A stretch of DNA of 46,166 nt from Aurantibacter sp034110465 (GTDB lineage: Bacteria; Bacteroidota; Bacteroidia; Flavobacteriales; Flavobacteriaceae). The stretch lies in contig JAWUZD010000005.1 in assembly GCA_034110465.1 (NCBI GenBank), positions 1 to 46,166 on the forward strand, given 5' to 3'. Each line of letters begins with the position of its first letter. Within the stretch, counting starts at the first letter, position 1. Positions 31,540 through 42,100 of this stretch are shown in pieces. Under the pieces are notes generated by a model. The model saw only the letters and a list, made by a program, of their open reading frames with translations. It did no database searches and was not told the DNA's origin. A program made the translations under genes and the position numbers.

Positions 31540-34032
31540 TTATTTACCTATACTTAACATATTTGCAAATAGGCGATAAGCACCAGAAACTCCTGCTGGA
31601 AATTCTCTAAAAAAGCTTAGACCTGTATATATGTAGTAACCTTTTCCATATTGCGCAACTAATAAACTTCCAGTTTTAGGCGTTTCTCCTTTGTCTTGCA
31701 TAGACAAAATTGGCGTGAATTCTTTTGCCCATTCGTTTGGGAAATATAAACCACGTTCTTGTGTCCAACCTTTAAAATCAGTTTGAGTAATTTTATTTGG
31801 ATAATTTAATAAACTATGATTTGGGCTTAAAAAAGTGACTTCAGCATTTTCGTCTGTAACGCGATCACGAGATAGTTTTAAGTTGTAAGGTGCTAATTGG
31901 TCTACTTTTAAACGATGACTTGTATTGTATTGCACAATCATATTTCCACCATTTTTAACAAAGTCGAATAAAATATCTTGTTTAAATTTAATAGTTTCTA
32001 ACGTATTGTAAGCTCTAATTCCAACGACTAAAGCATCAAATTTAGATAGGTTTTCTTTAGTTAAATCATCTACTTTTAAAACAGTAACGTTGTAACCAAT
32101 TTGTTCTAAACTCTGAGGGACAATATCTCCAGCACCTTCAATATAAGCAATGCTTTGTCCAGCTTTTTTAATGTTTAATTTTACCAATTTACTTTTTGAA
32201 GGTAATAATACCGTTTGGTAAGGAATATGGTCGTAATCTATTTCTATTAATTCCTCTGAATATATTTTCCCTTTGACTTTTAATTGAGGTAAAATGTAGT
32301 TTTCTCCTTCACCAATTACAGGTTTTATATTAAAATGATATTCTCTTTCTTCTCCTTTGTTTTTGATGTTTACAGATTGGTTTTTTGGAGTAATAATCCA
32401 TGAACTAGGAGCTTGTAATCTCAATTCACCTTCCAAATTATCCTTTCCAGCCTTAACTGTGACAATTATACTTTTTGAATTATTAGAGTTAAATATGTAA
32501 ACTGACTCATTTAACTTAACCGAAGCTTCTGGAATAATCTCAAAAGGTTTGTAAACCTCACCTTTTACAGGATCGTTCATTTTATAAACCAATGGTTTTG
32601 TGTAGCTTATTGCTGTATTATCAATAATTAAATTAAAGGTGTAATTATAATATCTTGGTGTTTCTGGCAAACCAATTAATGCTTTGTCTTCCACATTATA
32701 CATTCCTAAAGTTCCTTTTTTATTTAACCAATAAGGTGTTGTGTTATTTGTGTTCTCAGGAATATTAAGTTGTTCTTCAAATTTAAACGATTCGTTTTCT
32801 ATTAAGTTTATATTTTTTTCAGCTGAACTATTTTCAGGTAAACCAATGCTTTTTAAAGTGATTAAAGACGAACTTCTATTTACAGCTTCAATTTTTACTT
32901 TAACTAATGAGTTTTGAGTCCCATAATTAGTATCTGCAACTGCTTCTAAATACAAACCAGAACAGGCATAAATAATAGCTTTAACTTCTTTTGTCTTTTG
33001 AGTTTTCCAATGCTTATTTTCTAAATTTTGAATTAATTGATAGGCTTTTACTAATTCTGAAATAGAAGCAGAAGGATTATCAAAACTAAAATCACGTTCA
33101 ACCTTAGATAAGATATCTTGTATGGTTTTTCCGCCTTTTACGCGTGTCCAAGTGGTGTTAATACCATCAAAAATATTGGATTTATCTTTTGGTAAATCAC
33201 CTTTTATTAATTCGATGTATTCGGTTTGATTGCCACGAGTTCCTGTGTTTCCAAAACCTTGAGATTTATGCTGACTTCTACTTAAAGACGCAATTTCTGT
33301 ATTACTTAACCCTAGTTTTGGAAAATAAGTTCCCACATTAAAGTCTAATAAATTGGTTTTATCTGCAGCTTCAAATTTTTCTTTAGATCCGTAAAACCAC
33401 CAAGATGTATTAAAAAACTCACGTTTTGCTTGCCAAGTTCCAAATTCTTTAATTTGTTCTGGATAGGCATTTTTATTGCTGGCTAAATCGAATGCTTCGA
33501 AACTCAACATTGCCGAAGTTGTGTGATGTCCGTGCGTTGTTCCTGGACTTCTATGGTCAAACCTGTTAATAATTACGTCTGGTTTAAATTGTCTAATAGC
33601 TAACACCACATCGCTTAAAACTTCTTTTTTGTTCCAAATAGCTAAAGTTTCGTCGGGATGTTTGGAATAACCAAAATCGTTAGCACGAGTAAAACGTTGT
33701 TCTCCGCCATCTGTTCGTCTTGCAGCTAATAATTCTTGAGTTCTAATAACACCTAATAATTCTCTAATTTCTGGACCAACTAAATTCTGTCCGCCATCGC
33801 CACGAGTTAATGATAAATACGCAGTTCTTGCCTTTACGTGATTAGATAAATAGGAAATTAATCTGGTGTTTTCGTCGTCTGGATGCGCTGCAATGTATAA
33901 TACAGAACCTAAGAAATTAAGTTTCTTTATAGATTCGTGTATTTCGGAAGCGTTTGGTTTATTAGGTTGTTGTGCTGTTACTTGTAAAGAAAACCCAATT
34001 ATAAATAGGAGAGAAGCGTATAATTTTGTCAT
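31540..34032 (-). CDS. Large exported PIG-L (LmbE) family deacetylase
   Basis: 830 aa. A signal peptide (LYASLLFIIGFSLQVTAQ) is followed by the LmbE domain at about 35-300. Zinc motifs are AAHPDDENTR and, further on, HRSPGTTHGHHTTSAM. RDGGQN- and GGEQRF-type loops are seen in the same domain. The middle (about 370-620) is beta-rich and Ig-like. The C-terminal about 200 residues resemble a glutamine-amidotransferase/ThuA-like fold (IAYIEGAGDIVPQSLEQIGY, FDALVVGIRAYN, NGGNMIVQYNTSH). Such proteins are thought to act on N-acetylated sugars outside the cell; the substrate is unknown. Confidence 0.88.
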   Translation of the reverse strand: MTKLYASLLFIIGFSLQVTAQQPNKPNASEIHESIKKLNFLGSVLYIAAHPDDENTRLISYLSNHVKARTAYLSLTRGDGGQNLVGPEIRELLGVIRTQELLAARRTDGGEQRFTRANDFGYSKHPDETLAIWNKKEVLSDVVLAIRQFKPDVIINRFDHRSPGTTHGHHTTSAMLSFEAFDLASNKNAYPEQIKEFGTWQAKREFFNTSWWFYGSKEKFEAADKTNLLDFNVGTYFPKLGLSNTEIASLSRSQHKSQGFGNTGTRGNQTEYIELIKGDLPKDKSNIFDGINTTWTRVKGGKTIQDILSKVERDFSFDNPSASISELVKAYQLIQNLENKHWKTQKTKEVKAIIYACSGLYLEAVADTNYGTQNSLVKVKIEAVNRSSSLITLKSIGLPENSSAEKNINLIENESFKFEEQLNIPENTNNTTPYWLNKKGTLGMYNVEDKALIGLPETPRYYNYTFNLIIDNTAISYTKPLVYKMNDPVKGEVYKPFEIIPEASVKLNESVYIFNSNNSKSIIVTVKAGKDNLEGELRLQAPSSWIITPKNQSVNIKNKGEEREYHFNIKPVIGEGENYILPQLKVKGKIYSEELIEIDYDHIPYQTVLLPSKSKLVKLNIKKAGQSIAYIEGAGDIVPQSLEQIGYNVTVLKVDDLTKENLSKFDALVVGIRAYNTLETIKFKQDILFDFVKNGGNMIVQYNTSHRLKVDQLAPYNLKLSRDRVTDENAEVTFLSPNHSLLNYPNKITQTDFKGWTQERGLYFPNEWAKEFTPILSMQDKGETPKTGSLLVAQYGKGYYIYTGLSFFREFPAGVSGAYRLFANMLSIGK

Positions 34033-34153
34033 TTGAAATAATTAGAATTTGATAAAATTGGTATAATTATCAAATATAACGATTCACTTTTTTTAATTCC
34101 TGTTTTAAGGTTTCTTTAACGGTTTTAGATTATTCATAACGTAAAGAAGTTAA

Positions 34154-35233
34154 CTAAAGCCACTTCTTCCTTTTAAAATAATACAACATTCCAACTAACA
34201 TAATAATCATAACAACCCAAACGGTTTGGTAGCCATATTTGTAGTGAAGTTCTGGCATATTTTCAAAATTCATTCCGTAAATACCAGCTATAAAGGTTAA
34301 TGGAATAAAAATAGTGGCAATAATGGTAAGAACTTTCATGACTTCGTTCATTTTATTGCTAATAGTCGTCATATACATATCCATTAAACTCCAAATCATT
34401 TCTCTATAGATATCTATAGTTTCTGTTACTTGAATAATATGGTCGTAAACATCGCTAAAATACCTTTGTGTATTAGAGTCTATAAGTTTGCTTTCCGATT
34501 TTTCTATGCGATTTATAATTTCTCTTAACGGAAAAATGGCACGTCTAATTTTTAAGATTTCTCGTTTTAATGTTTGTATTTGAGTGGTAATTTCATTTTT
34601 AGATAATCCATCAAATAAATCGTCTTCTAATTCTTCAATTTTATTACCCATAGTTTCTATTATAGCATAATAATGATCTACAATTGAGTCTATTAAAGCG
34701 TATAAAAGATAATCTGCTCCAAGTGTTCTAATTCTACCTTTTGCTTGGCGTAAACGTTCGCGTAGGCTATCAAAAACATCGCCTTCTGCTTCTTGAAAAG
34801 ACAACACATAATCTTCGCCTAAAATAAAACTAACTTGTTCAGAAACAATAACTTCATTAGCATCATAGTACATCATTTTAATGACTAAAAAGGTGTAGTT
34901 TTCGTATTCGTCTATTTTTGGTCGTTGCGAGGTATTTACAATATCTTCAAGTACTAAAGGGTGAAATTTAAAATGATTGCCTAGTTTTTCTATTTCGGAA
35001 GTATGACTTAAACCATTAAGATTAATCCAAGTAATTGAATTTGAGTTTTTGAAAGCAATAGCTTCGTCTACAGTAGTTAATTCTTTTTCATTGCAGTAAT
35101 CACAATTATAATCAAAGGTTTCTATAAATAATTCCGCATTTTCTCTTTTACCTGTATAAATTAATGCTCCAGGAACTTGACCTAAATGCTTTTTATAGTC
35201 TTGTGTTCTTTTTTTTAAACGTTTTTTACTCAT
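34154..35233 (-). CDS. corA: CorA-family Mg2+/Co2+ transporter
   Basis: 359 aa: a large cytosolic N-terminal domain, a long coiled helix (about 190-300) and two C-terminal transmembrane helices. The selectivity signature GMN sits in AGIYGMNFENMPEL, just before the second helix, and the basic KRKKWL ends the protein. CorA is a pentameric Mg2+/Co2+ channel. It begins 3 nt after the MscS-type gene, so they are co-transcribed. Confidence 0.94.
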   Translation of the reverse strand: MSKKRLKKRTQDYKKHLGQVPGALIYTGKRENAELFIETFDYNCDYCNEKELTTVDEAIAFKNSNSITWINLNGLSHTSEIEKLGNHFKFHPLVLEDIVNTSQRPKIDEYENYTFLVIKMMYYDANEVIVSEQVSFILGEDYVLSFQEAEGDVFDSLRERLRQAKGRIRTLGADYLLYALIDSIVDHYYAIIETMGNKIEELEDDLFDGLSKNEITTQIQTLKREILKIRRAIFPLREIINRIEKSESKLIDSNTQRYFSDVYDHIIQVTETIDIYREMIWSLMDMYMTTISNKMNEVMKVLTIIATIFIPLTFIAGIYGMNFENMPELHYKYGYQTVWVVMIIMLVGMLYYFKRKKWL

Positions 35234-35235
35234 AG

Positions 35236-35772
35236 TTAAAAAGTTTCTTCTAAATCGTCTATAGCATCTTTCTGAACTAAAGTTACAGCTTTTTGTAGAA
35301 TTAAGTTATTTGGATAAGTGACTAAATCGCCATTGTCTAATCTTAAATGAAGTTGAAAAGCTCTAATGTCTTCAATTATAGCTTCTATAGGATAATCTTT
35401 ATCGTGAATTTTAATTTTATCGCCTACTTTATATGGAAACGAGAAAAACATTATAATTCCAGAAGTAATATTGCTTAAAATGGACCAAATGGCAAATAAA
35501 CCAATTCCAATAACAGCAAATACAGATGAAAAAATAACAGATATATCTTTTAGCTGGTTTCCAAAAACCAATGCTTCTACTAATAGAAATATTAAAAAGA
35601 GTAGGACTGTTGTATATCTGGATATAAGTCTTATTCTAGCATCATTAATATTGCTTCCTCTTCCTAATTTGTAAATAGAAATTTTTAAAATGTATCGCAA
35701 TACAATAAAAACAAATAGAACAATTAAGGTATTTATTAGTTGGTATTTTAAACCGTCAGTAAAGTTGAACAT
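35236..35772 (-). CDS. Small MscS-type mechanosensitive channel
   Basis: 178 aa, near the minimal MscS size. There are three hydrophobic segments, then a pore helix and the beta domain: AIWSILSNITSGIIMFFSFP, YKVGDKIKIHDKDYPIEAII, LRLDNGDLVTYPNNLILQKA. The C-terminal cage domain is short. It releases solutes in hypo-osmotic shock. First gene of a pair with corA. Confidence 0.88.
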   Translation of the reverse strand: MFNFTDGLKYQLINTLIVLFVFIVLRYILKISIYKLGRGSNINDARIRLISRYTTVLLFLIFLLVEALVFGNQLKDISVIFSSVFAVIGIGLFAIWSILSNITSGIIMFFSFPYKVGDKIKIHDKDYPIEAIIEDIRAFQLHLRLDNGDLVTYPNNLILQKAVTLVQKDAIDDLEETF

Positions 35773-35790
35773 AGTTATTTTGTTATGTAA

Positions 35791-36384
35791 TTATAAGCTT
35801 AAATCAAGTTGTTCTAAAGTTTGGTAAACCAAATGTGTAGGTAATCCCATAACGTTAAAATAAGAACCTTCTATATGTGTTACCGCTATTTGTCCAATCC
35901 AATCTTGAATTCCATAGGCGCCAGCTTTATCTAATGGTGCATAGTTTTTAATATAGTACCAAATTTCATCATCAGTTAAGGCTTTAAATGTGACCTTTGT
36001 AGTTGCATTTACCGTTTTTTGAGCCATTTTATTTTTAAAATTCACAGAAGTAATTACTTCGTGTGTGGCATTGCTTAATGATTTTAGCATTACAAAAGCT
36101 TCATCGTTATTTCTTGGTTTTCCTAACGCAGTGTTGTTATGCCAAACAATAGTATCGCTAGTTATTAGTAAGTCATTTTCCTGTAACTCATCTTTAAAAG
36201 GTAGCGCTTTTAATCGGGCTAAATAATCAGTTATTTGAGAATGAATTAATGTGTCAGAAAACACTTCGTCTATTTCTTTTAATCGCACTTCAAAAGGAAT
36301 ATTTAAATCTCTAAAAAATTGCTGCCTTCTTGGAGAGCCAGAAGCTAAAATAACGTTGTGTTTTTTTAAAAGATCTTTAAGCAT
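35791..36384 (-). CDS. maf: Maf family nucleoside triphosphate pyrophosphatase
   Basis: 197 aa. Family motifs are ILASGSPRRQQFFRDL, LITSDTIVWHNNTALGKPRN and DKAGAYGIQDWIGQ. Maf proteins hydrolyse non-canonical dTTP/UTP analogues and can affect septation. It overlaps the upstream UbiA gene by 8 nt and is the last gene of the 38.6-35.8 kb operon. Confidence 0.95.
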   Translation of the reverse strand: MLKDLLKKHNVILASGSPRRQQFFRDLNIPFEVRLKEIDEVFSDTLIHSQITDYLARLKALPFKDELQENDLLITSDTIVWHNNTALGKPRNNDEAFVMLKSLSNATHEVITSVNFKNKMAQKTVNATTKVTFKALTDDEIWYYIKNYAPLDKAGAYGIQDWIGQIAVTHIEGSYFNVMGLPTHLVYQTLEQLDLSL

Positions 36385-37294
36385 TTTCTAATATATATTT
36401 AAATAAAAACATTGAGCAAACTCCAGTAAATAAAGTAATTTTAAGCACTAAACTTATCTTTGAAAACTCTTTTTTATGTTGCGCTGAAATTAATTGTACT
36501 GCACAATACAGTAAAGGTGCAATAACTAAAAATACAAAATAAGCTAAAACATAAGTGTATTTATAAAAATAAATGTAATTATAATAAATAACGCTCATTA
36601 TAGCAATAACGACTAATCCAAAACTAACTAAAGCGGTTCTTTTTATTCCGAATGCTATTGGTAGCGTATTTACACCTTGTTTATAATCACCATCAATATC
36701 TTCACAATCTTTTACTATTTCTCTAATAAAGTTAATAAAAAATGCAAAAATGGCATAGTCTAGAAGTAAAGACATCATTTGTTTTTGGAAATCTTTATTC
36801 TCTAAAGTTATAGCTGGAGTTAGATCAAAAACACCTACAATTAAGATGCTTAATCCTACTAAAAGAGATATAATTAGATTTCCTAAAATTGGAATATTTT
36901 TTAGGTTTGTAGCATAGGAGTAGAGTAATCCAGCAACTAAAATAAAAACAGCTAAAAACGCATTTTTTTCAATACTATTACTAACATACAAACCAAAACA
37001 AACACCAATTATGGTTAAAGCCATATAAAGGTTATTTGCAGTGTTTAGACTTACTTTTTTTGTAACAATAAGTTGATTTGGATTATTAATACCATCTGCA
37101 ATAACATCATTAATATCATTTATAACATAGCCACCAGCTGCAATGCAAAGTGTTGCTAAAACTAAACAAGCAAACTGAATATTATTAAGTGTTGTAAATA
37201 TTCCAAATGCAGGAAACAGCAGAAATTTTATAACAATCTGAGTAAATGCTATCATAAATAGATTTTTATATCTAATTAAATTTAAATAATTCAT
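36377..37294 (-). CDS. UbiA-family prenyltransferase (geranylgeranylglycerol-phosphate geranylgeranyltransferase-like)
   Basis: A 305-aa membrane protein with about eight or nine helices. The two Asp-rich motifs of UbiA enzymes are present: NDINDVIADGINNPNQ (about 60-75) and KDCEDIDGDYKQGVNTLPIA. In Flavobacteriia this orthologue is annotated as geranylgeranylglycerol-phosphate geranylgeranyltransferase-like. Its polar acceptor is unproven in Bacteroidota, which do not make archaeal lipids. It sits between kdsC and maf. Confidence 0.88.
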   Translation of the reverse strand: MNYLNLIRYKNLFMIAFTQIVIKFLLFPAFGIFTTLNNIQFACLVLATLCIAAGGYVINDINDVIADGINNPNQLIVTKKVSLNTANNLYMALTIIGVCFGLYVSNSIEKNAFLAVFILVAGLLYSYATNLKNIPILGNLIISLLVGLSILIVGVFDLTPAITLENKDFQKQMMSLLLDYAIFAFFINFIREIVKDCEDIDGDYKQGVNTLPIAFGIKRTALVSFGLVVIAIMSVIYYNYIYFYKYTYVLAYFVFLVIAPLLYCAVQLISAQHKKEFSKISLVLKITLFTGVCSMFLFKYILENA

Positions 37295-37348
37295 TAATCT
37301 ATTGATTTTTAGTAGTTTAAAGTGTTTTGTTTTTAGTATTTGTTTGTG

Positions 37349-37861
37349 TTAAAATTTCCACTTTTTTTGAACTTTTAAGACTTGTTCTATAATTTCTCTA
37401 ACACAACCTTTTCCTCCATTTTTATGAGAAATATAATTTGAGATTTGTTTAACTTCTGGAGCTGCATCTTGCGGGCAACACGCTAAGCCAACTAATTTCA
37501 TTACCTCAATATCCATTATATCATCACCAACATAAAGGATTTCTTCAGGTTTTAAATTATGTGTTTTTATAAAAGAGTTATATACCTCTAATTTATTTTG
37601 TGCATCTAAAAACACATCGCCAATACCTAAAGTTTCTAAACGTTGTTTTACGCCTTGGTTAGTTCCTGCAGAAATAATAGCCATTTTATAACCTTGTTTT
37701 ACAGCATATTTTACACCAAAACCATCTTTAACATTCATAGTTCTCAATAACTCGCCATTTTCTGATATTTGAATATCTCCATTGGTTAAAACGCCATCAA
37801 CATCAAAAATAAAAGTGGTAATTTGATGTAAGTATTCTTTATAGCTTTTAGTGTTGTCCAT
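37349..37861 (-). CDS. kdsC: HAD-type phosphatase, 3-deoxy-D-manno-octulosonate 8-phosphatase
   Basis: 170 aa, type C0 HAD fold. The nucleophile motif is IFDVDGVLTNGD (Asp20, Asp22); others are TMNVKDGFGVKYAVKQGYK, IISAGTNQGVKQRLETLGI and the Mg site ILYVGDDIMDIEVM. It releases Kdo from Kdo-8-phosphate for LPS. Its start overlaps the DUF2520 gene by 14 nt. Confidence 0.92.
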   Translation of the reverse strand: MDNTKSYKEYLHQITTFIFDVDGVLTNGDIQISENGELLRTMNVKDGFGVKYAVKQGYKMAIISAGTNQGVKQRLETLGIGDVFLDAQNKLEVYNSFIKTHNLKPEEILYVGDDIMDIEVMKLVGLACCPQDAAPEVKQISNYISHKNGGKGCVREIIEQVLKVQKKWKF

Positions 37862-38609
37862 GTGTTTGTTTTATTGATTTTGTTAATAACTGGTAAACCT
37901 CTTTTTGCATCTCATTATCTAGCATTTTTAATTGCTTTTTAATGGTTTTTTTATCGCCACGTTTTGCAGGTCCAGTCTGTGCTTTGTATGGCGAAATGTT
38001 ATCAATTTTTTTTGCAGTTTCTTTTATTAAAGGTTTCAAAATATCGAAATCTGCTGATTGACTTTCGCAAATTTCATGAGCCATTCTGTAAATTTGATTT
38101 GTAAAATTATTAGCAAAAACGGCTGCCAAATGTAAGGCTTTACGTTGATTGGTGTTAACTTTATGAATTACGCAGCCTAAAGCTTCACCTATAGTTTTTA
38201 GTGTGTAAAAATCTTCTTTTCTTAACGCTTCAACGCAGACTGGAACTTCAGAAAAATCTAAATCTACATCTTTAGAAAAACTTTGTAGTGGATAAAAAAC
38301 ACCTCTTTTATGTTTCATATCTATATCGTACAATCTAACGCTACCAGACGTATGTACTACTAATCTGTCTTGAAAAGGTAATTGTTTAGAAATGGATTCA
38401 ATAGAATCATCGTTAACAGCAATAATATAAACATCACTTTCTTTTAAGTTTTGTAAATCATCTGTTACACTTACTTCATTATTATATTTTGAAATTTGTG
38501 TTAGATCTCTGCTAAACCATTGGTTTACAGAAAGTGTTTCGCATTTTTTCAATGCATTATATAAATGTGTGGCAACATTTCCAGCGCCAATAAGTGTAAT
38601 TGTAATCAT
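37848..38609 (-). CDS. Rossmann-like / DUF2520 domain protein
   Basis: 253 aa with an N-terminal NAD(P)-binding segment, ITLIGAGNVATHLYNALKKC, and VVHTSGSVRLYDI. The C-terminal helical DUF2520 part includes KALHLAAVFANNFTNQIYRM and QTGPAKRGDKKTIKKQL. It resembles 6-phosphogluconate/ketopantoate-type dehydrogenases; the substrate is unknown. First gene of the operon with kdsC, the prenyltransferase and maf, a conserved order in Flavobacteriia. Confidence 0.9.
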   Translation of the reverse strand: MITITLIGAGNVATHLYNALKKCETLSVNQWFSRDLTQISKYNNEVSVTDDLQNLKESDVYIIAVNDDSIESISKQLPFQDRLVVHTSGSVRLYDIDMKHKRGVFYPLQSFSKDVDLDFSEVPVCVEALRKEDFYTLKTIGEALGCVIHKVNTNQRKALHLAAVFANNFTNQIYRMAHEICESQSADFDILKPLIKETAKKIDNISPYKAQTGPAKRGDKKTIKKQLKMLDNEMQKEVYQLLTKSIKQTHGQH

Positions 38610-38655
38610 ATTGCTAAAATAGCTAAGTTAGAACACATTTAAAAGGGAAAAATAG

Positions 38656-38663
38656 TATCTTTG
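38656..38663 (+). promoter_or_regulatory. -7 box of the truncated haemoglobin gene
   Basis: TATCTTTG (38656-38663) matches TAnnTTTG. The ATG at 38670 lies 6 nt after it, so the message would be nearly or fully leaderless. Confidence 0.6.
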
Positions 38664-38669
38664 ATTGAG

Positions 38670-39068
38670 ATGAAAAATGATATAAAAAATAGAGAAGATG
38701 TTGAGTTGTTAGTTGATGCTTTCTACGTTAAAATCCGAAAAGATGATATTTTAGGTCCAATTTTTAATGGAATGATTTCGGATTGGGAAACGCACTTAAA
38801 TCATTTAACTACGTTTTGGGAAAGTTCTTTGTTTATGACTAAAAAACTAGAACATAGATATTCTGGAAATCCATTAGAAGCTCATATTAAAGTAGATAAA
38901 TATGCTAAAAACACTATAGATGAAAATCATTTTGGGATTTGGCTAAATTACTGGTCTCAAACCATAGACGAGTTATTTGTTGGAGAAGTAGCCGATAATG
39001 CTAAGCGTAGAGCTAGAAAAATGGCTACATTTATACATATTAAACTTTTTGAGGCACGAGAAAATTAA
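38670..39068 (+). CDS. Group III truncated haemoglobin
   Basis: 132 aa from ATG 38670; a TTG at 38661 falls within the promoter element and is rejected. The group III pattern is visible: VDAFYVKIRKDDILGPIFN, HLTTFWESSLFMTKK, RYSGNPLEAHIKVDKYAK and HFGIWLNYWSQTIDELFVGE. Family members bind haem and handle NO or O2, often in microaerobic metabolism. Followed by the cytochrome c biogenesis gene. Confidence 0.9.
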   Translation: MKNDIKNREDVELLVDAFYVKIRKDDILGPIFNGMISDWETHLNHLTTFWESSLFMTKKLEHRYSGNPLEAHIKVDKYAKNTIDENHFGIWLNYWSQTIDELFVGEVADNAKRRARKMATFIHIKLFEAREN

Positions 39069-39162
39069 ACGCATAATTTTTAACATAATATTACCTTGTT
39101 TTTAGCGAAATAAAACCAAGAGAAACTGCTATCTTTGCACTCAAAATTTAAGCCTTTTCGTT

Positions 39163-42100
39163 ATGCAAAATAAGCTCGCTAAAATTCTATTTTCTACTCG
39201 ATTAATGTCTGTTTTATTTATTGTTTTTGCAGTTGCAATGGCAGCAGGAACTATTTTAGATAGAAATATGGGTACCTCTCCAACGCCTTACACCAGAAAT
39301 TTAATATACAATGCTTGGTGGTTTGAAGCTATAATGGTGTTTTTTGTTATCAATTTTTGTGGGAATATTGTAAGATTTCGATTATATAAAAAAGAAAAAT
39401 GGGCAACATTAATGCTTCATTTAGCCTTTATTTTAATTCTTGTTGGAGCATTTATTACACGTTATTACAGTTTTGAAGGTATGATGCCAATTCGTGAAGG
39501 CGAAACAGAAAATACGTTTTTATCTCAGAAGACATATATTACAGGTTATGTAAATGGCGATCATAAAATTAATGGCGTTGCACAACGTTTACCAGTAAAT
39601 AAAGAAGTTGATTTTTCTGGAAGAATGGAGAATAGTTTTTCTCATAGTGGTGTTTATGGAGATCAACCTTTTAGCATAGAATTAGAAAAATTTGTGCTTG
39701 GCGCAGAAAAAGATATTGTAGAGTCAGAAACAGGCGATTCGTATTTAAAAATGGTAGAAGCAGGAAATAGTTCTCCACATAACCATTATCTAAAAGATGG
39801 TGGAAAAGCCCAAAATATTCATAATACCTTAATTGCTTTAAATAATTACCAAGAAGGAGCCATAAATATTAGCTCTAAAAATGGACAATTATTTATACAA
39901 TCACCGTTTGAAGGCGAATATCTTCAAATGGCAACAATGAATAAAGGGAAACTATATAAAGATAGTATTCAACCATTAATGTTGCGTTCTCGTTATGTTA
40001 TTGGGGAAATGCAAATGGTATTTCCAAAACCAGTAACTAAAGGTGAATTTGATATTGTTCAGAAATCTAAATTATTAAAGAATGATGAAGATGGCGTTGT
40101 ATTAAAAGTTACGACTAAAAACGAAACAAAGCGCATTTTATTACTTGGTGGTTTAGGAGTTAATAATCAATTTGAACGCGTAGAAGTTGGCGGATTAGAA
40201 TTCGATTTTCGTTATGGGTCTAAAGTTTTAGACTTGCCTTTTAGCATAAAATTAAACGATTTCGTCGCAGAACGTTATCCTGGTTCAGCTACTGCATATG
40301 CTTCCTTTATGAGTAAAGTAACGGTTATAGATGAAGAAAAAGGAGATTTTGATTATAAGGTATTTATGAATAATATTTTAGATCATAGAGGTTATCGTTT
40401 TTTCCAAGCAAAGTTTGACGAAAATGAAACTAGAACTATTTTGTCTGTAAATCATGATTTCTATGGAACTTGGGTTACTTACATTGGATATTTCTTATTA
40501 TACTTTGGAATGATGGCTATTCTATTTGATAAAAAAACGCGTTTTGCTGATTTAAAACGTTATTTAGAAAAAACAAAAGAGAAAAAAGCAAAGTTACTTT
40601 CTGTATTACTTATAGCATTTACTTTAAGCGCAAATGCACAAGAACAACATTCTGAACACGATGGACACAATCACGCTACAGACCAAGTTCAAGAGCAAGT
40701 AGCTGAACAAGAAGCAAAAGAAGTACAACATTCTGAAAACGATGGTCATGATCATACCAAACGCCAAGAACGTAAAGCGCCAACTAAAGCACAAATAGAT
40801 TCTGTTTTAATAGCTAATGTTGCTCCAAAAGATATTGCAGATCATTTTGGAAAATTAGTAATTCAAGATGTTGGTGGTAGAATGATGCCAGTAGATACTT
40901 ACGCATCTGAATTGTTACGTAAGATTTCTAAGAGTGATACTTATGCAGATTTAACGGCTAATCAAGTCTTTTTAAGTATTCAAGAAAGTCCAATGCTATG
41001 GTATAACGTGCCAGTAATTCATTTAAATTATCAAAAAGCAGATTCATTACGTACTATTTTAGGTCTTCCTAAAACTCAAAAATATGCTACATTATTAGAT
41101 TTCTTTTCGGACGATTTTAAATATAAATTGGATCCGTATTTAGAGGAAGCTACATCGGCAAAAATTAAATCAGGAATTCAAAAAGAATTTGCAGAAGCTA
41201 ATGAACGTGTTAGTATATTATCTGCTGCAATAGAAGGAAGAGCTTTAAAAATATATCCTATTCCAGGTGATGATAATAACAAATGGATTTCTGCTTTCGA
41301 ATATAAAAACGAAGACTTTAAAAAACAAGTTAACGATACTATTTACGGGAATTACATTCAGTCGAGTTTCGATTATTATTTATACAATTTAAACAACGAT
41401 AAGCAGACTAAAGATTTTACAAAATCTAAAAAATTACTAAGCGAGTTTACTAAACTTCAAAATAAATTAGGAGTAGAGGTAATGTTATCCGAAGATAAAG
41501 TTAATACTGAAGTTGCTTATAATAAAATTGATGTTTTTAAGAAATTATTTAGTTGGTATAGATTTGCAGGTATTATATTATTTATTTTACTAATTGTCCA
41601 GATTTTTAAAGACAAAAGTAAAGGGATAAGTATAGCAGTAAATATTTTTAAAATTTTAATTATTGGTTTATTCATAGTACATACTTTAGGATTAATTGCA
41701 CGTTGGTATATATCTGGTCACGCACCTTGGAGTGATGCTTATGAATCTATGATTTATGTAGCTTGGGCAACTATGTTTTTTACACTAACTATTGGTGTTA
41801 CAAAAAAGAAATCAGCGCTAAAAGGACTTAGTGTATCGGATAAAATAAAATCATTTTTTAATGTAAGTACATCAGATTTAACCTTAGCGGCAGGAACATT
41901 TGTAACCGCTATGATTTTAATGATTGCACATTGGAATTGGATGGATCCAGCTATCGCAAACTTACAGCCGGTTTTAAATAGTTATTGGTTAATGATTCAC
42001 GTTGCTGTAATTGTAGCCAGTTACGGACCATTTACTTTAGGAGCGGTTCTAGGAGTTGTAACGTTACTATTAATTATTATGACTACAGATAAGACAAAAG

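Noticed and set aside
31540..34032. Large PIG-L protein as a second bacillithiol deacetylase
   Set aside because: It has a signal peptide and extra extracellular-type domains, so a cytosolic bacillithiol role is unlikely; bshB1 at 44588 fits that role.
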